Origin: Variovorax davisae
GTDB taxonomy: Bacteria; Pseudomonadota; Gammaproteobacteria; Burkholderiales; Burkholderiaceae_C
Assembly: GCF_030316845.1 (NCBI RefSeq)
Contig: NZ_JASZYS010000012.1
Coordinates: forward strand, 62,001-126,000
DNA: 64,000 bases
Direction of reading: 5' to 3'
Under the pieces are notes generated by a model that made no database searches, was not told the origin of the DNA, and worked only from the letters and a program-made list of their open reading frames with translations. Made by a program: the position numbers and the translations under genes. Each line of letters starts with the position of its first letter. The first letter of the stretch is position 1. Below are positions 8,084-15,318 of the stretch, piece by piece.

Positions 8084-8646
8084 AGCGAAATTCCCTTGGC
8101 TTTGAGCGCCTTGCTCAAGGCGTGCACGGCCCGCGAACAGTGGGTCTTGACGCTCCCTTCGGAGCAGCCCATCGCGGCGGCCGTCTCGGCGACGTCCATT
8201 TCCTCCCAGTAACGCATCAGAAAGGCCTCGCGTTGACGCCCTGGCAGTGCGGCGATTTCTTCTTCGATCTCGTGAAAGATCTGCGTTCGCCGGGTGGCGT
8301 CCTCGGCGCTCTCGCTTTCACGCGTGTCGGTCGGGGCCTGGACATGCTCGAGCAGGTCGAATTCGCCTTCGTCGTCGAGCGATTCGAAGTCGCTCAGGTT
8401 CGAGAACAGGGCCCGGCGGGTCTTCTGGCGCCGGAACCAGTCCAGCGTGCAGTTCGAAAGGATCCGCTGGAACAGCATCGGCAGTTCGTTGGCCGGCTTG
8501 TCCCCGTAGTGCTCGGCGAGCTTCATCATGCTGTCCTGCACGATGTCCAGCGCCGCCTCTTCGTCCCGCACGTGGTAGACGGAGCGCTTGAATGCCCGTC
8601 GTTCGACGCTCTTCAGGAAGTCGGAAAGTTCTTTTTCAGTGGCCAA
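8080..8646 (-). CDS. RNA polymerase sigma factor, ECF type
   Basis: A 188-residue sigma-70 family protein with the two-domain ECF layout. Region 2 contains EEAALDIVQDSMMKLAEHYGD and the -10-recognition segment LFQRILSNCTLDWFRRQKTR. After an acidic linker (SDFESLDDEGEFDLLE), region 4 has LPGRQREAFLMRYWEEM and the helix-turn-helix VAETAAAMGCSEGSVKTHCSR. The probable start is TTG at 8644-8646 (MATEKELSDFLKSVERRAF), because the upstream in-frame extension is arginine-rich and unlike the family. It leads a six-gene operon in which the second gene may encode its anti-sigma factor. Divergent promoter-like elements lie 70-140 bases upstream. Confidence 0.93.
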   Translation of the reverse strand: MATEKELSDFLKSVERRAFKRSVYHVRDEEAALDIVQDSMMKLAEHYGDKPANELPMLFQRILSNCTLDWFRRQKTRRALFSNLSDFESLDDEGEFDLLEHVQAPTDTRESESAEDATRRTQIFHEIEEEIAALPGRQREAFLMRYWEEMDVAETAAAMGCSEGSVKTHCSRAVHALSKALKAKGISL

Positions 8647-8714
8647 GCGAATCCGGCGCCGGGGAAGGGCGCCGCGTGGGGAAAAGTCTCGGGGACGTTT
8701 GTCTTTTTGTCGCC

Positions 8715-8785
8715 GCGGATTATGCCTCCGGCCCCATCGGGCCCGCTCGGGCCGCCTATGCGGATTCGTGCGTGTCATAATCCGC
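8715..8785. promoter_or_regulatory. Divergent pair of identical 10-mers between the sigma gene and ilvI
   Basis: CATAATCCGC occurs at 8776-8785 reading toward ilvI and again, on the other strand, at 8724-8715 reading toward the sigma gene. CATAAT resembles a -10 element; the plus copy also has TG one base upstream (extended -10). No convincing -35 is visible for either. The pair could be divergent promoters or an inverted operator. The rest of the 285-base gap (8647-8931) shows nothing else I can support. Confidence 0.35.
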
Positions 8786-8931
8786 CTCGCAAGTCAAAAG
8801 GCAAACGGGTCACGGTCCGGCGGTATACAGATACGCCCATGGTTGTGGCCTCAAGTCCTGACGCGGCTTCAAAAGAGCTGGCGAAGGGGCACCCAAGGTT
8901 TTTCGTTCCCGAAAAAACACAAAGGTTCATC

Positions 8932-10716
8932 ATGGAAATCTCCAAGGCGGAACTCACTTCCGCAGCAGCCGCATCCTCCGGGATGGGCAACCAAACCCAA
9001 GAACTCATGGGCGCCGAGGTGCTGGTCAAGGCACTGCAGGCCGAAGGCGTCAAGTACGTCTGGGGCTACCCCGGCGGCGCGGTTCTCTACATCTACGACG
9101 CCTTCTACAAGCAGGACACCATCCAGCACGTGCTGGTGCGCCACGAGCAGGCCGCCGTCCACGCGGCCGACGGCTATGCCCGCGCCACCGGCGATGTCGG
9201 CGTCGCGCTGGTCACTTCCGGTCCCGGCCTGACCAATGCGGTCACCGGCATCGCGACGGCCTACATGGACTCGATCCCGATGGTGATCATCTCGGGGCAG
9301 GTGCCGACCGCCGCAATCGGCCTCGACGCCTTCCAGGAATGCGACACCGTCGGCATCACGCGGCCGATCGTCAAGCACAACTTCCTCGTCAAGGATCCCA
9401 AGGACCTGGCGATGACCATGAAAAAGGCCTTCCACATCGCCCGCAGCGGCCGCCCCGGGCCGGTGGTGGTCGACGTGCCGAAGGACGTCTCCTTCAAGAA
9501 GGTGCCCTACAGCGGCTATCCCGACAAGGTCGAGATGCGCTCGTACAACCCGGTGCGCAAGGGCCACGGCGGCCAGATCCGCAAGGCACTGCAGCTGCTG
9601 CTGACGGCCAAGCGGCCCTATATCTACACCGGCGGCGGCGTGCTGCTCGGCAACGCCACCAACGAGCTGCGCACCCTGGTCGACATGCTCGGCTACCCGG
9701 TCACGAACACGCTGATGGGCCTGGGCGCCTATCCGGCCAGCGACCGCAAGTTCCTCGGCATGCTGGGCATGCACGGCACCATCGAAGCCAACAACGCGAT
9801 GCAGAACTGCGACGTCCTGCTGGCCGTGGGCGCGCGCTTCGACGACCGCGTGATCGGCAATCCGAAGCACTTCGCCCAGAACGAACGCAAGATCATCCAC
9901 GTCGACATCGACCCGTCGAGCATCTCCAAGCGCGTCAAGGTCGACATCCCGATCGTCGGCGACGTCAAGGACGTGCTGACCGAGCTGATCTCGATGATCC
10001 GCGAGAGCACCACGCGCCCCGACGCCGGCGCGCTGGCCAGCTGGTGGAGCACCATCGAGGAATGGCGCGGCAAGGACTGCCTCAAGTACGACCGCGGCAA
10101 CAAGGAGGTGATCAAGCCGCAGTACGTCATCGAGACGCTGTGGAACATGACCAAGGACGCCGACACCTACATCACGTCCGACGTCGGCCAGCACCAGATG
10201 TGGGCCGCGCAGTACTACCGCTTCGACGAGCCGCGGCGCTGGATCAATTCGGGCGGCCTGGGCACGATGGGCGTGGGCATTCCGTACGCGATGGGCATCA
10301 AGCTCGCCAAGCCCGAGTCGGAAGTGTTCTGCGTCACCGGCGAAGGCTCGGTGCAGATGTGCATCCAGGAGCTCTCGACCTGCCTGCAGTACAACACGCC
10401 GATCAAGATCTGCTCGCTCAACAACCGCTACCTCGGCATGGTGCGCCAGTGGCAGGAGATCGAGTACTCGGGCCGCTACAGCCACAGCTACATGGACGCG
10501 CTGCCCAACTTCGTGAAGCTGGCCGAGGCCTATGGCCACGTCGGCCTGCTGATCGAACGGCCGCAGGACGTGGAGCCGGCGCTGCGCGAGGCGCGCAAGC
10601 TCAAGGACCGCACCGTGTTCATGGACTTCCGCACCGACCCGACCGAGAACGTGTTCCCGATGGTCAAGGCGGGCATGGGCATCACCGAGATGCTGCTGGG
10701 TTCCGAAGACCTCTAG
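8932..10716 (+). CDS. ilvI: Acetolactate synthase, large (catalytic) subunit
   Basis: A ThDP-dependent enzyme that condenses two pyruvates to acetolactate, or pyruvate with 2-oxobutyrate, the first committed step of valine, leucine and isoleucine synthesis. The 594 residues show the three ThDP-enzyme domains. The N-terminal part has YVWGYPGGAVLYIYDA and the catalytic Glu in VRHEQAAVHAADGYARATG. The middle FAD-binding domain begins near KRPYIYTGGGVLLGN. The C-terminal ThDP motif is GEGSVQMCIQELST, ending NNRYLGMVRQWQ. The ATG at 8932 gives MEISKAELTS, the usual family start, although the frame stays open upstream with another ATG at 8839. It is followed by ilvH and ilvC. Confidence 0.96.
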   Translation: MEISKAELTSAAAASSGMGNQTQELMGAEVLVKALQAEGVKYVWGYPGGAVLYIYDAFYKQDTIQHVLVRHEQAAVHAADGYARATGDVGVALVTSGPGLTNAVTGIATAYMDSIPMVIISGQVPTAAIGLDAFQECDTVGITRPIVKHNFLVKDPKDLAMTMKKAFHIARSGRPGPVVVDVPKDVSFKKVPYSGYPDKVEMRSYNPVRKGHGGQIRKALQLLLTAKRPYIYTGGGVLLGNATNELRTLVDMLGYPVTNTLMGLGAYPASDRKFLGMLGMHGTIEANNAMQNCDVLLAVGARFDDRVIGNPKHFAQNERKIIHVDIDPSSISKRVKVDIPIVGDVKDVLTELISMIRESTTRPDAGALASWWSTIEEWRGKDCLKYDRGNKEVIKPQYVIETLWNMTKDADTYITSDVGQHQMWAAQYYRFDEPRRWINSGGLGTMGVGIPYAMGIKLAKPESEVFCVTGEGSVQMCIQELSTCLQYNTPIKICSLNNRYLGMVRQWQEIEYSGRYSHSYMDALPNFVKLAEAYGHVGLLIERPQDVEPALREARKLKDRTVFMDFRTDPTENVFPMVKAGMGITEMLLGSEDL

Positions 10717-10854
10717 CGCGAGCGAAAGCGAAGCCACAAGTCCCCGTGTCCGAAGGACCGGGTTTCAACCCCTTTTTGAGACGATTCAATCGCTTGTCGA
10801 GCCCGCGCATTACCGTGCACGGGGGAGGGCGGCGAAAAGAGGAGTCCTGCTGAC

Positions 10855-11346
10855 ATGAAACACATCATTGCCGTGCTGCTCGAGAACGAGCCCGGTGCAC
10901 TCTCCCGCGTCGTCGGCCTGTTCTCGGCCCGCGGCTACAACATCGAATCGCTCACCGTCGCGCCGACCGAGGACCCGAGCCTGTCGCGCATGACCATCGT
11001 CACCGCGGGCTCGGACGACGTGATCGAGCAGATCACCAAGCACCTGAACCGCCTGATCGAGGTGGTCAAGGTGGTCGACCTCACCGAAGGCGCCTACACC
11101 GAGCGCGAGCTCATGATGGTCAAGGTGCGCGCGGTCGGCAAGGAGCGCGAAGAGATGATGCGCATGGCCGAGATCTTCCGCGGCCGCATCATCGACGTGA
11201 CCGACAAGAGCTACACCATCGAGCTCACCGGCGACCACGGCAAGAACGACGCCTTCCTCGAAGCCATCGATCGCGGCGCAATCCTCGAGACCGTCCGTAC
11301 CGGCGCCAGCGGCATCGGCCGCGGCGAGCGCATCCTGCGCGTCTGA
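10855..11346 (+). CDS. ilvH: Acetolactate synthase, small (regulatory) subunit
   Basis: A 163-residue regulatory subunit that confers valine feedback inhibition on the IlvI catalytic subunit. The N-terminal ACT domain is plain (MKHIIAVLLENEPGALSRVV, FSARGYNIESLTVAPTED), and the C-terminal ACT-like domain contains RGRIIDVTDKSYTIELTG. The ribosome site AGAGGAG lies just upstream of the ATG. It is separated from ilvI by 138 bases without a clear signal, and from ilvC by 43 bases. Confidence 0.96.
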   Translation: MKHIIAVLLENEPGALSRVVGLFSARGYNIESLTVAPTEDPSLSRMTIVTAGSDDVIEQITKHLNRLIEVVKVVDLTEGAYTERELMMVKVRAVGKEREEMMRMAEIFRGRIIDVTDKSYTIELTGDHGKNDAFLEAIDRGAILETVRTGASGIGRGERILRV

Positions 11347-11389
11347 ACCCCCTCATCCACACCCACCGAATCAACGAAGGAGCACTCTC

Positions 11390-12406
11390 ATGAAAGTCTA
11401 TTACGACAAGGACGCGGACCTGAGCCTCATCAAGGGCAAGACCGTCGCGATCATCGGCTACGGCAGCCAGGGCCATGCACACGCGCAGAACCTGAACGAC
11501 AGCGGCGTCAAGGTCGTGGTCGGCCTGCGCAAGGGCGGCGCCTCATGGGACAAGGTCGGCAAGGCCGGCCTCAAGGTCGCCGAAGTGGCCGAGGCGGTGA
11601 AGTCCGCCGACGTGGTCATGATCCTGCTGCCCGACGAGCAGATCGCCAGCGTCTACAAGAACGACGTCGCGCCGAACATCAAGGAAGGCGCTTCGCTGGT
11701 TTTCGCCCACGGCTTCAACGTGCACTACGGCTTCGTGCAGCCGCGCGCCGACCTCGACGTCTGGATGGTCGCTCCCAAGGCACCGGGCCACACCGTGCGC
11801 AGCACCTACACCCAGGGCGGCGGCGTGCCCCACCTGGTGGCCGTGCACCAGGACAAGAGCGGCAAGGCGCGTGACCTGGCCCTGTCGTACGCCACCGCCA
11901 ACGGCGGCGGCAAGGCCGGCATCATCGAGACCAACTTCCGCGAAGAAACCGAGACCGACCTGTTCGGCGAGCAAGCGGTGCTGTGCGGCGGCACGGTCGA
12001 ACTGATCAAGGCCGGCTTCGAGACGCTGGTGGAAGCCGGCTACGCCCCCGAGATGGCCTACTTCGAATGCCTGCACGAGCTCAAGCTGATCGTCGACCTG
12101 ATCTATGAAGGCGGCATCGCCAACATGAACTACTCGATCTCGAACAACGCCGAATATGGCGAGTACGTGACCGGCCCGCGCATCGTCACGGACGAGACCA
12201 AGAAGGTCATGAAGCAAGTGCTGAAGGACATCCAGACCGGCGAATACGCCAAGAGCTTCGTGCTCGAAGCGGCCGCCGGCCAGCCGGCGCTGATCAGCCG
12301 CCGCCGCATCAATGCCGAGCACCAGATCGAAGTCGTGGGCGAACAGCTGCGCGCGATGATGCCCTGGATCAAGAAGAACAAGCTGGTCGACCAGACCCGC
12401 AACTGA
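11390..12406 (+). CDS. ilvC: Ketol-acid reductoisomerase (NADP+), class I
   Basis: Converts acetolactate or acetohydroxybutyrate to the dihydroxy-acids of valine/leucine and isoleucine synthesis, using Mg2+ and NADPH. At 338 residues it has the short class I length. The Rossmann motif is IIGYGSQGHAHAQNL near residue 24. The metal-binding and knotted C-terminal domain shows ETDLFGEQAVLCGG and FECLHELKLIVDLIYEGG, which hold the conserved Asp and Glu ligands. AAGGAG precedes the ATG. An intrinsic terminator lies 25 bases after the stop and ends the ilvI-ilvH-ilvC unit before pssA. Confidence 0.98.
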   Translation: MKVYYDKDADLSLIKGKTVAIIGYGSQGHAHAQNLNDSGVKVVVGLRKGGASWDKVGKAGLKVAEVAEAVKSADVVMILLPDEQIASVYKNDVAPNIKEGASLVFAHGFNVHYGFVQPRADLDVWMVAPKAPGHTVRSTYTQGGGVPHLVAVHQDKSGKARDLALSYATANGGGKAGIIETNFREETETDLFGEQAVLCGGTVELIKAGFETLVEAGYAPEMAYFECLHELKLIVDLIYEGGIANMNYSISNNAEYGEYVTGPRIVTDETKKVMKQVLKDIQTGEYAKSFVLEAAAGQPALISRRRINAEHQIEVVGEQLRAMMPWIKKNKLVDQTRN

Positions 12407-12430
12407 TCCGGATTCTTTCCGATGCATGAA

Positions 12431-12455
12431 GGGCCACCCTGCGGTGGCCCTTTTT
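12431..12455 (+). terminator. Rho-independent terminator after ilvC
   Basis: The stem GGGCCACC (12431-12438) pairs with GGTGGCCC (12443-12450) around a four-base loop, followed by five T. Flanking AA/TT can extend the stem. Confidence 0.92.
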
Positions 12456-12555
12456 CATGGAGGCGCGCCCTGCGCCTGAACTAAACTGCCACCGATGTTT
12501 GCCATCTCCCGTCCTGCCCCGTCCCCGAGCCCCTTTCGCCCTGGAGGCCGACCCC

Positions 12556-13380
12556 ATGCATGACGACACGCTTCCCGACGACGTGCCGACGCGCAAGCGG
12601 CGCAAGGGCATCTACATCCTGCCGAACCTGTTCACGCTGGCGGCCCTGTTCGGTGGCTTCTACTCGGTCGTGATGGCCATGAACGCGCGCTTCGACCTGG
12701 CCGCGCTCGGCGTCTTCGCGGCCATGGTGCTCGACAGCCTGGACGGCCGCGTGGCGCGCATGACCAACACCCAAAGCGCCTTCGGCGAGCAGATGGACTC
12801 GCTGTCCGACATGGTGTCCTTCGGCGCCGCGCCGGCCCTGATCGCCTACGAGTGGTCGCTCAAGGGACTGGGCCGCTGGGGCTGGATCGCCGCCTTCGTC
12901 TACTGCGCCTGCGCGGCGCTGCGGCTGGCGCGCTTCAACGTCAACACCGGGGTGGTCGATAAGCGCTGGTTCCAGGGCCTGCCGTCGCCGGCGGCGGCGG
13001 CGCTGGTGGCCGGCTTCATCTGGCTCGTGACCGAATGGGGCAAGCGCGGCGGCGAGGTGCTGTACCTGTCGTGGAACCAGATCACCTGGGTCACCTTCGC
13101 CTTCACGCTGTATGCGGGGCTCTCGATGGTGACCAACGCGCCGTTCTACAGCTTCAAGGACATCCAGATGAAGCGCAGCGTGCCGTTCGCGGTGATCGTG
13201 CTGATCGCGCTCGGCATCGCGGTCATCAACATCCATCCGCCGACCGTGCTGTTCGGGGTCTTCGTCGCCTACGGGCTGAGCGGCTACGTGGTCTATGCGT
13301 GGCGCAAGGCCAAGGGGCAGCAGGTGAGCGTGATCAGCATCTCGACGGACGAGCCGGACGAACGCGGACTCCACAATTGA
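12556..13380 (+). CDS. pssA: CDP-diacylglycerol--serine O-phosphatidyltransferase
   Basis: Makes phosphatidylserine, the precursor of phosphatidylethanolamine, from CDP-diacylglycerol and serine in the inner membrane. The 274-residue protein has a short basic N-terminus (TRKRRKGIYILPN), about seven to eight hydrophobic segments and the CDP-alcohol phosphotransferase motif visible as DSLDGRVARMTN followed by GEQMDSLSD, which contains the paired metal-binding aspartates. The ATG at 12556 has GGAGG 11 bases upstream; an in-frame extension from 12457 overlaps the ilvC terminator and is rejected. Its place between ilvC and leuA is metabolically unrelated but looks familiar from Burkholderiales. 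Confidence 0.95.
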   Translation: MHDDTLPDDVPTRKRRKGIYILPNLFTLAALFGGFYSVVMAMNARFDLAALGVFAAMVLDSLDGRVARMTNTQSAFGEQMDSLSDMVSFGAAPALIAYEWSLKGLGRWGWIAAFVYCACAALRLARFNVNTGVVDKRWFQGLPSPAAAALVAGFIWLVTEWGKRGGEVLYLSWNQITWVTFAFTLYAGLSMVTNAPFYSFKDIQMKRSVPFAVIVLIALGIAVINIHPPTVLFGVFVAYGLSGYVVYAWRKAKGQQVSVISISTDEPDERGLHN

Positions 13381-13408
13381 GCCGCACTGTGCTACATTCG
13401 AAGCCCTC

Positions 13409-13462
13409 ATGAACAAGATTTCGCTGGCCCTACTACTGATCCCCTTCGGGCGGAGACGGTAG
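13409..13462 (+). CDS. Leucine-rich leader peptide of the leuA genes
   Basis: A 17-codon open frame, MNKISLALLLIPFGRRR, with four leucine codons in five (CTG GCC CTA CTA CTG), two of them the CTA codon that is rare in such high-GC DNA. It ends 23 bases before an intrinsic terminator and 100 bases before leuA. This is the classic layout of amino-acid attenuation: when charged leucyl-tRNA is scarce the ribosome stalls on the leucine run and the terminator does not form. The peptide is read here by eye; its similarity to described leuA leaders in proteobacteria is from general knowledge. Confidence 0.85.
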   Translation: MNKISLALLLIPFGRRR

Positions 13463-13485
13463 AGCGCGCGCGCAAATCCCTCACC

Positions 13486-13517
13486 ACGGCCCGTTCGCAC
13501 CAGCAACGGGCCGTTTT
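13486..13517 (+). terminator. Attenuator terminator of the leuA leader
   Basis: The 10-bp stem ACGGCCCGTT (13486-13495) pairs with AACGGGCCGT (13505-13514) around a nine-base loop, followed by TTTTGTTT. It lies between the leader peptide and leuA, so it should act conditionally. Confidence 0.85.
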
Positions 13518-13562
13518 GTTTGGGGTTGCTGGTGGATTCCCAACCACAGCGAGAAATCCAAG

Positions 13563-15266
13563 ATGTTGAAGCAACCCGACCGCAAGTACCGCGCCTTCGC
13601 CCCGATCGCCTTGAAGGACCGCACCTGGCCCGACGCCGTGCTGGCCCGTGCGCCGATCTGGCTGTCGACCGACCTGCGCGACGGCAACCAGGCGCTGGTG
13701 GAGCCGATGGACATCGCCCGCAAGATGAAGATGTTCGAGACGCTGGTGGCGATCGGATTCAAGGAAATCGAGGTGGGCTTTCCCTCGGCCTCGCAGGTCG
13801 AGTTCGACTTCGTGCGCAAGCTGATCGAGGAAGACCGCATTCCCGACGATGTCACGATCCAGGTGCTCACGCAGGCCCGCGACCATTTGATCGAGCGCAC
13901 CTTCGAAGCCTTGCAGGGCGCGCCGCGCGCCATCGTCCACCTCTATAACGCGGTGGCGCCGGTCATGCGGCGCGTGGTGCTGGGCATGGACGAGGACCAG
14001 ATCGTCGAACTCGCGACCACCCATGCGCGGATGTTCAACGACTGCGCCGCCAGGCAGCCGGCCACGCAATGGACCTTCCAGTATTCGCCCGAGATGTTCT
14101 CGGGCACCGACCTCGCGTTCTCCAAGCGGGTGGTCGATGCGGTCACCGAAGTCTGGGCCCCGACGCCCGCGCGCAAGTGCATCGTCAACCTGCCGTCGAC
14201 GGTCGAGCATTCGACGCCGAACATCTTCGCCGACATGATCGAGTGGATGCACCGCCATCTCGCGCGCCGTGACGCGATCGTGCTGTCGGTGCATCCGCAC
14301 AACGACCGCGGCACCGGCACCGCGGCCGGCGAGTTCGCCCTGATGGCGGGCGCCGACCGCATCGAAGGCTGCCTGTTCGGCAACGGCGAACGCACCGGCA
14401 ACCTCGACCTGGTGAACGTGGCGCTCAACCTCTACACGCAGGGGGTGTCGCCCGAGCTCGACTTCTCGAACATCGACGAGATCCGCGCCACCGTCGAGCA
14501 CTGCAACCAGCTGCCCGTCCATCCGCGCCATCCCTATGTCGGCGACCTGGTCTACACCTCGTTCTCGGGTTCGCACCAGGACGCGATCAAGAAGGCCTTC
14601 AGCGCCCGCCGCGATGGCGACATCTGGGACATGCCGTATCTCCCGATCGATCCGAAGGACGTCGGCCGCAGCTACGAAGCCGTGATCCGGGTCAACAGCC
14701 AGTCGGGCAAGGGCGGCATCGCCTACCTGCTCGAAAGCGAATACGGGCTCGAATTGCCGCGCCGCCTGCAGATGGAATTCAGCCAGACCGTGCAGCGCGT
14801 GATGGACGTCGCCGGCAAGGAGCTGACGGCCGCCGACCTCTATGCGCTGTTCGAGCGCGAGTACGGCGTGCGCGACGACAACGGCCCGCAGCACCAGGTG
14901 CTCGAAGAGCAGGGCGAAGGCGCCACCGCCTCGGTGGTGCTGCGCGCCGACCTGCCGTGGGAGGGCGACATCCGCCCGGTCGAAGGCCGCGGCAACGGGC
15001 CGATCGACGCCTTCATCCACGCCCTGGCCAGCGCCACCGGTCACGCAATCCGCGTGATCGACTACCACCAGCATGCGATCGGCGCCGGCGCCGACGCCCA
15101 GGCGGTCGCCTACCTCGAGTTGCGCGTCGACGAAGCGATGACGCTGTTCGGTGTCGGCATCGATGCCAATATCATCTCGGCCTCGCTCAAGGCCATCGTT
15201 TCGGGGTTGACCCGGGCGCGGGCACGGGGCGCGCACAGCGCACAATCGGTGGCTGAATCCGCATAA
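13563..15266 (+). CDS. leuA: 2-Isopropylmalate synthase, long form (fungal/actinobacterial-like class)
   Basis: Condenses acetyl-CoA and 2-oxoisovalerate to 2-isopropylmalate, the first leucine-specific step. The 567 residues begin MLKQPDRKYRAF and show the TIM-barrel signature WLSTDLRDGNQALVEPM, with LRDGNQ replacing the LRDGEQ of the short form, then SVHPHNDRGTGTA and LFGNGERTGN. A C-terminal allosteric domain follows from about residue 430. It is the first gene behind the leucine leader and attenuator. A second, distantly related isopropylmalate synthase gene follows 52 bases later, so two enzymes for the same step are encoded in tandem. Confidence 0.95.
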   Translation: MLKQPDRKYRAFAPIALKDRTWPDAVLARAPIWLSTDLRDGNQALVEPMDIARKMKMFETLVAIGFKEIEVGFPSASQVEFDFVRKLIEEDRIPDDVTIQVLTQARDHLIERTFEALQGAPRAIVHLYNAVAPVMRRVVLGMDEDQIVELATTHARMFNDCAARQPATQWTFQYSPEMFSGTDLAFSKRVVDAVTEVWAPTPARKCIVNLPSTVEHSTPNIFADMIEWMHRHLARRDAIVLSVHPHNDRGTGTAAGEFALMAGADRIEGCLFGNGERTGNLDLVNVALNLYTQGVSPELDFSNIDEIRATVEHCNQLPVHPRHPYVGDLVYTSFSGSHQDAIKKAFSARRDGDIWDMPYLPIDPKDVGRSYEAVIRVNSQSGKGGIAYLLESEYGLELPRRLQMEFSQTVQRVMDVAGKELTAADLYALFEREYGVRDDNGPQHQVLEEQGEGATASVVLRADLPWEGDIRPVEGRGNGPIDAFIHALASATGHAIRVIDYHQHAIGAGADAQAVAYLELRVDEAMTLFGVGIDANIISASLKAIVSGLTRARARGAHSAQSVAESA

Positions 15267-15318
15267 GGCGACGCACGGACGCGGCCCCTGGGCGCGTCCC
15301 GGCACAAGGAGATCCACG

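Noticed and set aside
8839..8931. Upstream ATG that would lengthen IlvI by 31 residues
   Set aside because: The extension is unlike the family N-terminus; MEISKAELTS at 8932 fits relatives. A separate leader peptide was also considered but it lacks a branched-chain codon run.
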